Made by a program: the position numbers and the translations under genes
Notes under the pieces: generated by a model
Told to the model about the DNA's origin: nothing
Databases searched by the model: none
The model's input: only the letters and a program-made list of their open reading frames with translations
DNA from: an uncultured Rhizobiaceae bacterium
GTDB taxonomy: Bacteria; Pseudomonadota; Alphaproteobacteria; Rhizobiales; Rhizobiaceae
DNA length: 64,000 nt
Reading direction: 5' to 3'
Assembly (NCBI GenBank): GCA_947259295.1
Contig: CAMYMG010000013.1
Location: 124,001 to 188,000, forward strand
In this document: piece by piece, positions 21,899 to 30,075 of the stretch
Layout: the number at the start of each line of letters is the position of its first letter
How positions within the stretch are numbered: position 1 is the first letter of the stretch

Positions 21899-22000
21899 CC
21901 AAGAGTTTGCTGTTTCAGTAGCTGCCGCGGGCACTCCCGTTGCGCCAGACCCGGTCGCCGCAACAATCCATCTCCGATTTCGTCAGCAGCCTGCCGCACA

Positions 22001-22028
22001 AACGAAAAACGCCGCCCGAAGGCGGCGT
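22001..22028 (-). terminator. Rho-independent terminator of rpmG
   Basis: An 8-bp perfect stem, ACGCCGCC/GGCGGCGT with a CGAA loop (22009-22028), is followed on the minus strand by TTTTTCG. It lies 27 bp after the rpmG stop codon. Confidence 0.88.
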
Positions 22029-22054
22029 CAGAGTCGTGCGGTAGAAAACCGGAT

Positions 22055-22222
22055 CTACTTGATCTTGGTTTCCTTGAACTCGACGTGCTTCTTGGCGACC
22101 GGGTCGTATTTGCGGAACGACATTTTCTCGGTCTTCGTGCGGCTGTTCTTGCTCGTCACGTAGAAGAAGCCGGTGTCGGCCGTCGAGAGAAGCTTGATCT
22201 TGAGTTTTGCAGCCTTGGCCAT
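22055..22222 (-). CDS. rpmG: 50S ribosomal protein L33
   Basis: This 55-residue basic protein of the large ribosomal subunit begins [20 protein letters not shown] and continues through [14 protein letters not shown] to [12 protein letters not shown]. It lacks the two CxxC pairs of zinc-binding L33, so it is the zinc-independent (C-minus) form typical of proteobacteria. It is a single-gene unit with its own promoter (22300-22328) and terminator (22001-22028). Confidence 0.97.
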   Translation of the reverse strand: MAKAAKLKIKLLSTADTGFFYVTSKNSRTKTEKMSFRKYDPVAKKHVEFKETKIK

Positions 22223-22562
22223 TTTCTGATCCGTTGAATTGTCTGGTGTTCATGCCGCTTGGACGCGGGAAGAACCCGGACGCGGAAAACTTGCCGCGAC
22301 ACATAAAGAACATCGCCCGAAAGTCAAGCGCCGGCATTCGCACGAACGCACGGCAGGCCGTCCCACGGTCGGGCGGAGGGGCATCCGGCTCAAATCGCGG
22401 GCAGACGTGCCGCAAATCTAGGCGCGGATCGCCCTGCCGTCCATACCGGTCCGGCCCAGCGCAACCGCTACGTGCTTTGAACCCATGCAACCCGTCCGGC
22501 GCCTCCTCCTTGGCATAGGCTTGCTTCGCTCATGCTGACTTTCAACAAAGGGGACCGAGAAA
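22223..22562. other. Divergent intergenic region between rpmG and the ABC operon
   Basis: This 340-bp stretch separates two divergent genes. Apart from the rpmG promoter elements at 22300-22328 and, presumably, the ABC-operon promoter near 22500-22550, nothing was identified. The short open frames in it have no recognisable protein features. Confidence 0.6.
22300..22328 (-). promoter_or_regulatory. Sigma-70-type promoter of rpmG
   Basis: On the minus strand a CTTGAC -35 element (22323-22328) is followed after exactly 17 bases by TATGTG (22300-22305). CTTGAC is the typical alphaproteobacterial housekeeping -35. Transcription would start near 22293, giving a leader of about 70 bases before the rpmG ATG. 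Confidence 0.6.
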
Positions 22563-23354
22563 ATGAGACGCCGGACATTCGTTGCCGCACTGGGCCTTGC
22601 AACCATGCTCGCCGCCCCGATCTTCGCAGGCGCCGCAGCCGCGGACACTCTGGAGGACATAACCTCGCGCGGCACCATCCGCGTCGCCGTGCCCCAGGAT
22701 TTCCCGCCCTTCGGTAGCGTCGGCACCGACATGACGCCGAGCGGCTACGACATCGACATGGCCATGCTGATTGGCGAGAAACTCGGCGTGGAGGTCGAGA
22801 TCGTGCCCGTTACCAGCGCAAACCGCATTCCCTATCTGCAGACCAACAAGGTCGATCTCGTTATTTCCAGCCTCGGCAAGAATGCGGAGCGCGAAGCCGT
22901 CATCGACTTCTCGAACGCCTACGCACCGTTCTTTAACGGCGTCTTCGCGCCCGACGACGTCGAGGTCGGCAAGGCCGAGGATCTCGCGGGCAAGACGATC
23001 GGGGTCACGCGCGGGGCGATCGAGGACCTCGAACTGACCAAGATTGCCCCGACCGACGCGACGATCAAGCGTTACGAGGACAACAACGGCACCATCTCCG
23101 CCTTTCTTTCCGGCCAGGTCGACGTCGTCGCGACGGGCAATGTCGTGGCTGCGGCGATCCTCGAGAGAGATCCGCCCAAGCGTCCCGAACTCAAGTTCCT
23201 GATCAAGAACTCGCCTTGCTACATCGGCATGAACAAGGACGAGCCGGCGCTGATGGAAAAGATCAATGCGATCATCGCGGAGGCCAAGTCGGATGGCAGC
23301 CTGAACGCCATTTCGCAGAAGTGGCTGAAGCTCGATCTGCCAGCCGACATCTGA
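22563..23354 (+). CDS. Polar amino-acid ABC transporter, periplasmic binding protein
   Basis: This 263-residue family 3 solute-binding protein has a signal peptide of about 27 residues (MRRRTFVAALGLATMLAAPI, cleavage after AAAA). Family landmarks are TIRVAVPQDFPPFG, GYDIDMAMLIGEKLGVEVE, NRIPYLQTNKVDLVISSLG and IDFSNAYAPF. It collects an amino acid or opine-like ligand in the periplasm and hands it to the two permeases encoded next. Two cysteines are not conserved features. Ligand cannot be assigned. It is the first gene of a four-gene transport operon. Confidence 0.93.
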   Translation: MRRRTFVAALGLATMLAAPIFAGAAAADTLEDITSRGTIRVAVPQDFPPFGSVGTDMTPSGYDIDMAMLIGEKLGVEVEIVPVTSANRIPYLQTNKVDLVISSLGKNAEREAVIDFSNAYAPFFNGVFAPDDVEVGKAEDLAGKTIGVTRGAIEDLELTKIAPTDATIKRYEDNNGTISAFLSGQVDVVATGNVVAAAILERDPPKRPELKFLIKNSPCYIGMNKDEPALMEKINAIIAEAKSDGSLNAISQKWLKLDLPADI

Positions 23355-23387
23355 TCCCTTGCACGTGTCGCTGCCCAAGCTGGCGTC

Positions 23388-24056
23388 ATGACCTACCAGT
23401 TCAGCTTTGCGTGGATCATCCAGTATTGGCCGGTGCTGGCGAAGGGCATCGGCATCACCCTGGAACTCACCCTCGTCGGGGCGGTGCTGGGCGTGGCGCT
23501 CGGCACCGCCTGCGCCTGGGCGCGCGCACTCGGGCCCAACTGGCTGAAGCCGGTGGTTGCAGCCTATGTCGAGCTGATCCGCAACACGCCCTTCATGATC
23601 CAGCTGTTCTTCATCTTCTTCGGGCTCCCCTCGCTGGGCGTCCAGATGAGCGAACTGACGGTTGCCAACCTCGCCATGGTCGTGAACCTTGGGGCCTATA
23701 GCTGCGAAATCATCCGCGCCGGGATCCAGGCGACGCCGCGCGGACAGTTCGAAGCCGGCGCCAGCCTGGCGATGACGCCCTTCGAGACGTTCCGGCACGT
23801 CGTGCTGTTGCCGGCCATGCGCCGCATCTGGCCGGCCCTGTCGTCGCAGATCGTCATCGTGATGCTCGGTTCGGCGGTCGTCTCGCAGATCGCCGTCGAA
23901 GACCTGACCTTTGCCGCCAATTTCATCCAGTCCCGCAACTTCCGGGCATTCGAAACCTACATCGTTTCGACGCTGGTCTATCTCGTGCTTGCCATTGCCA
24001 TGAGGCAGATCCTGTCGGGCATCGGATGGGTGCTGTTCCCGGGCAGGAAGGCCTGA
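23388..24056 (+). CDS. Amino-acid ABC transporter permease (HisM/GlnP type), first subunit
   Basis: This 222-residue inner-membrane permease has five or six hydrophobic segments. The EAA loop lies near residues 122-145 (GQFEAGASLAMTPFETFRHVVLPA-type sequence), where the ATPase docks. The N-terminal GIGITLELTLVGAVLGVALG and ELIRNTPFMIQLFFIFFGLP are classic for the HisMQ/GlnP family. The stop codon overlaps the start of the second permease gene (TGATG), so the two are translationally coupled and probably heterodimerise. Confidence 0.93.
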   Translation: MTYQFSFAWIIQYWPVLAKGIGITLELTLVGAVLGVALGTACAWARALGPNWLKPVVAAYVELIRNTPFMIQLFFIFFGLPSLGVQMSELTVANLAMVVNLGAYSCEIIRAGIQATPRGQFEAGASLAMTPFETFRHVVLLPAMRRIWPALSSQIVIVMLGSAVVSQIAVEDLTFAANFIQSRNFRAFETYIVSTLVYLVLAIAMRQILSGIGWVLFPGRKA

Positions 24057-24715
24057 TGGTCGAATTCACCCTCTGGGACATCCTGCGCAATCTGCTGCTG
24101 GCGACCCGCTGGACCATCCTCCTGTCGCTCGTCTCCTTCGTCGGTGGCGGCCTCGTCGGGCTGCTGCTCCTGTTCGCCAGGATCGGCAAGCGCCGCTTTG
24201 CCCGCATGCTGGCGGTCGGCTATATCGAGCTGTTCCAGGGCACGCCGCTTCTCATGCAGCTGTTTCTGGCCTTCTTCGGGCTGGGCCTTGTTGGCATTGA
24301 CGTGCCGGCATGGCTCGCCGCCGGCACTGCCCTGATATTGTGGACCGCGGCCTTTCTCGCCGAAATCTGGCGCGGCTGCGTCGAGTCCATTGCCAGGGGC
24401 CAGTGGGAAGCGTCGGCCTCGCTCGGCATGGGGCGCCTGCAGCAGATGCGCTACGTTATCCTCCCCCAGGCTCTCAAGATTGCGATTCCCCCGACCGTCG
24501 GCTTTTCGGTCCAGGTCGTGAAGGGCACCGCGCTGACCTCGATCATCGGCTTCGTCGAACTGTCCAAGGCAGGTTCGGTGGTCACCAATGCGACCTTCCT
24601 GCCCTTCACCGTCTATGGGCTGGTGGCGCTGATCTATTTCGCGCTCTGCTGGCCGCTATCCAAGTCGAGCCAGATTCTCGAAAGGAAGCTCAATGTCGCT
24701 CATCGCGATCACTGA
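24056..24715 (+). CDS. Amino-acid ABC transporter permease, second subunit
   Basis: This 219-residue permease is the paralogue of the preceding one, with LLATRWTILLSLVSFVGGGL, ELFQGTPLLMQLFLAFFGLG and the EAA loop GQWEASASLGMGRLQQMRYV near residues 119-138. It begins at the ATG overlapping the previous stop, not at an in-frame ATG ten codons upstream. Its 3' end overlaps the ATPase gene by 23 bp. It forms the channel with the first subunit. Confidence 0.93.
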   Translation: MVEFTLWDILRNLLLATRWTILLSLVSFVGGGLVGLLLLFARIGKRRFARMLAVGYIELFQGTPLLMQLFLAFFGLGLVGIDVPAWLAAGTALILWTAAFLAEIWRGCVESIARGQWEASASLGMGRLQQMRYVILPQALKIAIPPTVGFSVQVVKGTALTSIIGFVELSKAGSVVTNATFLPFTVYGLVALIYFALCWPLSKSSQILERKLNVAHRDH

Positions 24716-25418
24716 GGTGAAGAAGCGGTTCGGCTCGAACGAGGTCCTGAAGGGCATCTCGATCGATGTTCAGCCCGGCGAGGTCATCGCCATCATTGGA
24801 AAATCCGGCTCGGGAAAGTCGACGCTGCTGCGCTGCATCAATGGTCTGGAGACGATCGACGACGGGTCGATCTCCGTCGCCGGCGCGCAGCTGCTGCCCG
24901 ACGAGATTCATCTGAAGGCGTTGCGGCTCAAGGTCGGCATGATCTTTCAGCAGTTCAACCTGTTTCCCCACCTGACTGCCGGCAGGAATGTCATGCTGTC
25001 TCAGATGGTGGTCAAGAAGACGCCGAAGGACGAAGCCGAGGCGGTCGCGCGAAAGATGCTCGACCGTGTCGGCCTGAGCCAGAAGTTCGACGCCTATCCG
25101 GAGGAACTGTCGGGCGGCCAGCAGCAGCGGGTGGCGATTGCCCGGGCGCTCGCCATGTCGCCCATGGCGCTCTTATGCGACGAGATAACCTCGGCGCTCG
25201 ATCCGGAACTGGTCGCCGAGGTTCTCGCGGTTGTCCGCGAACTGGCGGCCGAGGGGATGACGCTTCTGATGGTCACGCATGAAATGAAGTTTGCCCGCGA
25301 CGTCTGTTCTCGCGTCGTCTTCATGCACCAGGGACGCGTGCATGAGATCGGCCGGCCCGAGGACGTGTTCGCCGCCCCAAAAACCGTCGAACTGCGGCAG
25401 TTCCTCGGCCTGCACTAG
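24693..25418 (+). CDS. Amino-acid ABC transporter ATP-binding protein
   Basis: This 241-residue ATPase of the GlnQ/HisP type powers the two permeases. Walker A is GKSGSGKST (36-44), the Q-loop lies in MIFQQFNLFPH, the signature is LSGGQQQRV near residue 136, and Walker B is ALLCDEITSALDPE. The usual Pro after DE in Walker B (DEPTSALDPE) is Ile here, with the catalytic Glu retained. The H-loop is in TLLMVTHEMKFARD. The start overlaps the second permease gene by 23 bp. Confidence 0.95.
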   Translation: MSLIAITEVKKRFGSNEVLKGISIDVQPGEVIAIIGKSGSGKSTLLRCINGLETIDDGSISVAGAQLLPDEIHLKALRLKVGMIFQQFNLFPHLTAGRNVMLSQMVVKKTPKDEAEAVARKMLDRVGLSQKFDAYPEELSGGQQQRVAIARALAMSPMALLCDEITSALDPELVAEVLAVVRELAAEGMTLLMVTHEMKFARDVCSRVVFMHQGRVHEIGRPEDVFAAPKTVELRQFLGLH

Positions 25419-25432
25419 CGCATCTCTGAAGG

Positions 25433-26608
25433 CTAGCCGCGCCGCTCGACAAGACGCGACAGCGTCACGGCCATGTAGAGCCCGAAGAACAGCGCCAGGG
25501 CCCAGCTGAAGCCATTGGCGCCGAACACGTCCATGGCGATGCCGATGGCCTGAGGCCCGAGCACCATGCCCAGGCCGTAGCAGAGCACGAAGGCGGCATT
25601 GGCGGATGCCAGATCGTGGCCCGACAGCCGGGACCCGAGATGCGCAAGCCCGACCGTGTAGAGCGCGGCCACCACGCCGCCCCAGACAAACAGCAACGCC
25701 GCCATCAGATGCCAGTCGAAGTAGAGGTAAGGCATCAGCAGGGTGCCGAGCAGGCCGACGCCGGCGCAGGACAAAAGCAGATGGCGCCGATCGCTGATGC
25801 GGTCGCTGAGCATGCCGAGCGGTATCTGCAAGAGAACATTGCCAAGGCCGATCATGCTGAGCAGCAGCGCGGCATCGGCCTCCGAATAGCCGATTCTCGC
25901 GCCATAGACCGGAAACAGCGCGAAACCGCCTGTCTCGACGGCGCCGAACACGAGAACCGCGGCAGTCGCAGTGGGCACCAGCCATATGAAGCGGATGAAA
26001 CCCGGGGATTGGGTGTCCCGGGGACGGATATCCGGACTTTCGCGCCAGGCTGCCAGAACCGGAATGGCGGCAATGATGACCAGGACAAAGGTGACGCCGA
26101 AGGGCAGGAAGCCCTGGCTCCCGATCTGCGCGAACAGCCACGGCCCACCGGCGAAGCCGAGCGACAGGACGGTGGCATAGATGCCCAGGACGAAGCCGCG
26201 CTTGTTGGGCGGCGCGGAGGTGCTGATCCAGAATTCCGACAGGATGAAAAGCACGGTAAGCGCGATATGCAGGATGGCGCGCAGCGGAAACCACATCCAG
26301 AAGCTGCTGGCGAAATAGAAGCTGAGCACCGAGAACGCGCCGATGACGATCATGGCGAGCATCGTCCAGACGACGCCGAAGCGTGTCGCAAGCGGCGTCG
26401 CAAGCGGTGCGGCGGCGATCGTCGATATGCCGGCAACCGCGGTGTTGAGGCCGATCATCGACGCGGAGTAGCCGCGCGTCTCCAGGATGATGCTGAGCAG
26501 CGGCGTGCCGAGGCCGATGGCGATACCGACGACGCTGATCGACGCGATCGCCGCGCAGATCGGCAGCCATCGCAGCGTTTCGGTGGTGGGGATTGGCTCG
26601 GTCTTCAT
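25433..26608 (-). CDS. Major facilitator superfamily transporter
   Basis: This 391-residue MFS protein has about twelve hydrophobic segments in two bundles. The loop 2-3 region (ATPLATRFGVVWTMLAMIVI) and the loop 8-9 copy (LGMLSDRISDRRHLLLSCAG) carry the G-x-x-[SA]-[DT]-R-x-[GS]-R-type motif. It resembles YcaD-like sugar or drug exporters. Substrate is unknown. It converges on the ABC operon with 14 bp between stops, and is divergent from a secreted-protein gene. Confidence 0.9.
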   Translation of the reverse strand: MKTEPIPTTETLRWLPICAAIASISVVGIAIGLGTPLLSIILETRGYSASMIGLNTAVAGISTIAAAPLATPLATRFGVVWTMLAMIVIGAFSVLSFYFASSFWMWFPLRAILHIALTVLFILSEFWISTSAPPNKRGFVLGIYATVLSLGFAGGPWLFAQIGSQGFLPFGVTFVLVIIAAIPVLAAWRESPDIRPRDTQSPGFIRFIWLVPTATAAVLVFGAVETGGFALFPVYGARIGYSEADAALLLSMIGLGNVLLQIPLGMLSDRISDRRHLLLSCAGVGLLGTLLMPYLYFDWHLMAALLFVWGGVVAALYTVGLAHLGSRLSGHDLASANAAFVLCYGLGMVLGPQAIGIAMDVFGANGFSWALALFFGLYMAVTLSRLVERRG

Positions 26609-26827
26609 GCTCTTTCACGACTGGCAGGCGCGTGACATCCCCGATTCGGTATCGGCACCGAGAAACGGATGGCAGCGGGTCGCCCAAATTCAACCTTCTG
26701 TCAATCGCGTAGCGCCGCGATTGATCATCGCAGCCGCAAAGACCCGATGAAGCGTATTGCGTTGTCGGCGCGCTCTTGGCAGGTTCGACATGGAAATGGC
26801 GGCGTACCGTCGAACATGGGGAGAAGC

Positions 26828-27502
26828 ATGGTGAAGACGATTCTTGGGACCACGGCACTGATGGCCGCGCTACTGGCAATTCCGGCGATCGGTCATGCCT
26901 GCGAGGGCGGCCGGGTGCTGATGGACGACAGCTTCACCAAGCTGAACCCGGCGTGGGGCGTATCGCTGGACGAAAAGTCCGAAAAGATCGATTCGAACGG
27001 ATTGTCGGTGTCCTATGCGCCGGGCGGCGTGAAACGGGCGCTCAGCCAGTGGGGCTTTTTCGACAATGCCGTCGCCTGCGCTTCCTTCACCGTGGAATAC
27101 CAGTGCACCGATGCCGAAAAATGCGAGACCCAGCCCTATGTCGGTCTGGTCGTCTGGGGCTCGGATCTGGCCAACTACTACACGTTCGAAGTCGCCCCCC
27201 TGGTCGGCATCTATTCGGTGCAGCGGCTTCAGGACAACCGCTGGCTGACGCCGGTGGCCTGGTCCAAGCTGCCGGGCGGCAAGAAGATCGACAGTGGCCA
27301 GAAATTCGAGCTTTCGGCGGTGGTGAAGGGCAACCAGGTCACCTTCAAGCTCGACGACCAGACAGTTGCCGAATTCGAGGCTCTGGCGCCGGAGGGCGGC
27401 TCGCTGGTCGGCTTCGAAATGGCGGCCGCCCAGAACGGCTCCGCCAAGAGCGACATCAGCCTGTCGCGCTTCGAAGTGCGCGAGATTGCCGCCAGCCAGT
27501 AG
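26828..27502 (+). CDS. Secreted protein, concanavalin-like domain suspected
   Basis: This 224-residue protein has a signal peptide (MVKTILGTTALMAALLAIPA, cleavage near IGHA-CEGG). The mature domain (LMDDSFTKLNPAWGVSL, LSQWGFFDNAVACASFTVEY, YYTFEVAPLVGIYSVQRLQD, VTFKLDDQTVAEFE) is beta-rich and resembles the laminin-G/ConA-like fold found in carbohydrate-binding and DUF1080-type proteins. Several cysteines may form disulphides. The ATG at 26828 has GGGGAG six bases upstream. Function is unknown. Confidence 0.82.
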   Translation: MVKTILGTTALMAALLAIPAIGHACEGGRVLMDDSFTKLNPAWGVSLDEKSEKIDSNGLSVSYAPGGVKRALSQWGFFDNAVACASFTVEYQCTDAEKCETQPYVGLVVWGSDLANYYTFEVAPLVGIYSVQRLQDNRWLTPVAWSKLPGGKKIDSGQKFELSAVVKGNQVTFKLDDQTVAEFEALAPEGGSLVGFEMAAAQNGSAKSDISLSRFEVREIAASQ

Positions 27503-27518
27503 GCGGGCGGTCCCGGCG

Positions 27519-28253
27519 CTAGAGAATTTCTCGCACGAAGCGCTTGCCGATCATGCGGTAGAACGGCGTCGGCCCACCCGGCGCGAGCGTCGGATCGTCG
27601 ACAAGCAGCTGTTCCAATTCGCCCAGTATGGTCTTCGTGATGGCCGGAACGTCGGCCTGCTTCGCGTCCGCGATCGGGAGCCAAATCAGTTCCTCGAGCT
27701 CGTTGGTCGGGCCGCCGGCGGGCAGTTCTACCGCGACCGCGCTGCGCCAGGCGCTGAGGAAGCGCGTGTCGAAGCGCCTGACGCGGCCGGGTGGCGTGAT
27801 CGCCCGGGCAATCACGCGCAGCCCGCCGAGCGCCGGGCGGACACCGTGCTCGGCAAATCCCTGCCAGTCGGGGTTGGCGGTGGCGAAGGCGCCCATCTCG
27901 CCGATCAGCAGGCCGGCCTCCTCGTAGGTTTCGCGAATGGCCGACATGGCAATGGCGCGGGCACGCGCCAGGCTGGTTCGTCCGACCCCGGCGGTGAGCT
28001 TGGCCTCCTCGCTCGGGTGAAGCGGCGTTGCCACCGGGATGCGGCTGTCGGCAGGATCGGTTCGTCCGCCGGGGAAGACGAACTTTCCCGGCATGAAGGC
28101 ATGTCCGGCGTGGCGCCGGCCGATCAGCACCCGTACCTCGCCGCCGTGGCGGTCGAGCAGGATGAGCGTTGCGGCGTCGCGCGGCCGGGCAGGGCCGGCG
28201 CCCAGCGCGTGCGCTTCCAGCCGGTCGACTTCCGATTTCTTCATGCCTTCCAT
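27519..28253 (-). CDS. Nudix hydrolase (NUDT19-like)
   Basis: This 244-residue Nudix-fold protein has ATLILLDRHGGEVRVLIGRR at the N-terminus, FMPGKFVFPGGRTDPAD at the start of the Nudix loop, and the core RETYEEAGLLIGE near residues 107-119. The spacing between the Gly-Gly and REXXEE is longer than in classical Nudix boxes, an insertion seen in NUDT19/RP2p-like CoA diphosphatases. It probably hydrolyses a nucleoside diphosphate-X such as acyl-CoA, by analogy only. An alternative start is the ATG at 28244. Confidence 0.88.
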   Translation of the reverse strand: MEGMKKSEVDRLEAHALGAGPARPRDAATLILLDRHGGEVRVLIGRRHAGHAFMPGKFVFPGGRTDPADSRIPVATPLHPSEEAKLTAGVGRTSLARARAIAMSAIRETYEEAGLLIGEMGAFATANPDWQGFAEHGVRPALGGLRVIARAITPPGRVRRFDTRFLSAWRSAVAVELPAGGPTNELEELIWLPIADAKQADVPAITKTILGELEQLLVDDPTLAPGGPTPFYRMIGKRFVREIL

Positions 28254-28401
28254 GGACGCGACCCTAGAGCAGAGAGAGGACCAAGCGAAAGGGGCCTCGG
28301 ACCCGCGCCGACTGCAGGTAGCCTATCGACCGGCCGCTGGCACTACGCGAAAGTCCACAATGCGCTTAGAAAGTCACAAAGAGACGAACCGGGAGACAGG
28401 A

Positions 28402-29106
28402 ATGACGGAACAAAAGACGGCGATCGTGACGGCGGGCGGCTCGGGCATGGGGGCGGCAAGCGCGCGCAGGCTGGCGGCCGATGGATACAAGGTCGCGATT
28501 CTGTCGTCCTCCGGCAAGGGCGAGGCGCTGGCCGAAGAGCTCGGCGGAATAGGCGTGACGGGCTCCAACCAGTCGAACGACGATTTGCAGCGCCTGGTCG
28601 ACCAGACGCTGGTCCGTTGGGGACGCATCGACGTGCTGGTCAACAGCGGCGGCCACGGTCCGCGCGACAAGATCCTGGCGATCACCGACGAGCAGTGGCA
28701 CACGGGCCTTGACGTCTATCTGATGAACGTCATCCGGCCGACACGGCTGGTCGCGCCGGTGATGGCAGCGCAAAAGGGCGGCGCGATCATCAACATCTCG
28801 ACGGCCTGGGCGTTCGAGCCGAGCGCCATGTTCCCGACCTCGGCCGTGTTCCGCGCGGGCCTTGCCGCCTACACCAAGCTGTTTGCCGATGAGTATGCGG
28901 CCCACAATGTGCGGATGAACAACGTGCTGCCCGGCTGGATCGACAGCCTGCCGGCGACCGAGGAGCGCCGCGACGGCGTTCCGATGAAACGCTACGGCAC
29001 GAGCGAGGAGATCGCCGCCACGGTGGCTTTCCTGGCCTCGCAGGGCGCCGGCTACATCACCGGCCAGAACATCCGCGTCGACGGCGGCCTGATGCGCGGG
29101 TTGTGA
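28402..29106 (+). CDS. SDR-family protein lacking the canonical Tyr-Lys pair
   Basis: This 234-residue Rossmann-fold protein has cofactor motif TAGGSGMGAA near residues 10-19, LVNSGGHGPRD in place of the NAG motif, and IINISTAWAF with the usual serine. In the position of the catalytic YxxxK the sequence reads SAVFR: aligning the following AGLAAYTKLFADEY with typical SDRs puts Ser for Tyr and Arg for Lys. The C-terminal GYITGQNIRVDGGLMRG is canonical. It may bind NAD(P) without normal dehydrogenase chemistry. It is a single gene upstream of the low-GC islet. Confidence 0.85.
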   Translation: MTEQKTAIVTAGGSGMGAASARRLAADGYKVAILSSSGKGEALAEELGGIGVTGSNQSNDDLQRLVDQTLVRWGRIDVLVNSGGHGPRDKILAITDEQWHTGLDVYLMNVIRPTRLVAPVMAAQKGGAIINISTAWAFEPSAMFPTSAVFRAGLAAYTKLFADEYAAHNVRMNNVLPGWIDSLPATEERRDGVPMKRYGTSEEIAATVAFLASQGAGYITGQNIRVDGGLMRGL

Positions 29107-29162
29107 TATCCTAACGGCAGAACCAAGTGAACTCGATGCCAATCCCGATTGAACCGGTCGGG

Positions 29163-29831
29163 TCAGCCTTCGGGGCGGGGGACCATGTTCTGAACGCGCT
29201 CAATGTAATCGTGGATAGCGTTAGAGATTACAACATGCCAATGCTTGGGAGAAAAGGCCGTGGAAGGGTGTTGCATCCGGACAATGCGGATAGGGCGCGA
29301 GCGCGGCAAGTCGATCCACTCGCCTTGAAAGTCCCATGGTTTCGAGTACTCTTTAAAGTGGTTATTGATAACCCAGCCAAAAAGCTCCAACCCCCAGCAG
29401 ACAACAAGGTGAGGCTTTGCCTGCTCAAGAGCAGATTCAAACCCTCCCGCAGCGTTCCTAAAAGCTGATCGAGGTGGTCTCTTACGTGACGAATCGCCAA
29501 CGATGGAATCGACGTAGTTGTAGAATGCCACCGATTGCCAGGTTCTGCGTTCGCTTGTTCTTGAGGCATCGGGACCATCTCCCGAAAGCGCCCAGGCCAT
29601 GTTATCAAAAGTCCTAAGCCAGCGGAGCGGTTGATCCGCGCCATCTGCGGGTGCCCGCTCAAGGTACTCTCCGATAAGTTGGTTGTTGTAGTCGGGTAGG
29701 ATCGTTCCCGGTACGTGCTCCGTACTATGAATGCTTTCGCCCAGAACGAGCACTCTCAGGCCTCCGAAGACATTTGTAGGGGCGCCGTAGTCAGTCCCCA
29801 CCCAAGCCCTATTAGACACTGAATTCTCCAT
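29163..29831 (-). CDS. Hypothetical protein, possible uracil-DNA-glycosylase-fold, in a low-GC islet
   Basis: This 222-residue protein sits in a segment (about 29.1-30.0 kb) with markedly lower GC than its neighbours, suggesting acquisition. LRVLVLGESIHSTEH near residues 25-39 resembles the GES/GE-x-P loop region of the UDG superfamily. VAFYNYVDSIVG (about 100-111), FESALEQAKPHLVVCWGLEL (about 130-149) and RMQHPSTAF (about 191-199) match, in order, an FxN-type strand, a Pd-xxxxxG strand and an HPS loop. This reading is by eye. Catalytic competence and role are unknown. Confidence 0.6.
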   Translation of the reverse strand: MENSVSNRAWVGTDYGAPTNVFGGLRVLVLGESIHSTEHVPGTILPDYNNQLIGEYLERAPADGADQPLRWLRTFDNMAWALSGDGPDASRTSERRTWQSVAFYNYVDSIVGDSSRKRPPRSAFRNAAGGFESALEQAKPHLVVCWGLELFGWVINNHFKEYSKPWDFQGEWIDLPRSRPIRIVRMQHPSTAFSPKHWHVVISNAIHDYIERVQNMVPRPEG

Positions 29832-30075
29832 TCCAGACTGTCCTTTTTACATCTCGAATCGTCTCCGTGAAATCTATAACAATGCGGTGGGGCGAGCGAC
29901 AGTAGAAGAATTTTTGGAACTTGGTCGCGTTGGTCAATCCGCGGCCCCACAGGCAGCTTTGCGGCGATAGGTCCGACATTCAGCCTCCCGTCCAGCGTAG
30001 AATCGGTTGGAGGAGGTTAACGCTGGCTTGTCACTCCGACCCGCGCGACTACTTTACTGGCGAAAGGGAGCATTC

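Noticed and set aside
21665-21934. Short minus-strand open frame between pleD and rpmG
   Set aside because: Its translation is Arg/Ser/Pro-rich without a clear ribosome site, and it overlaps the plus-strand hairpin and T-tract. A non-coding explanation is better.
22207-22518. Plus-strand open frame of 103 codons in the rpmG-ABC gap
   Set aside because: It lies across the rpmG promoter and start codon and its translation has no helical or domain character.
28390-30060. Integrated mobile element around the low-GC islet
   Set aside because: The composition is odd, but no integrase, transposase, terminal inverted repeats or target-site duplications were found, so only an acquired gene is suggested.
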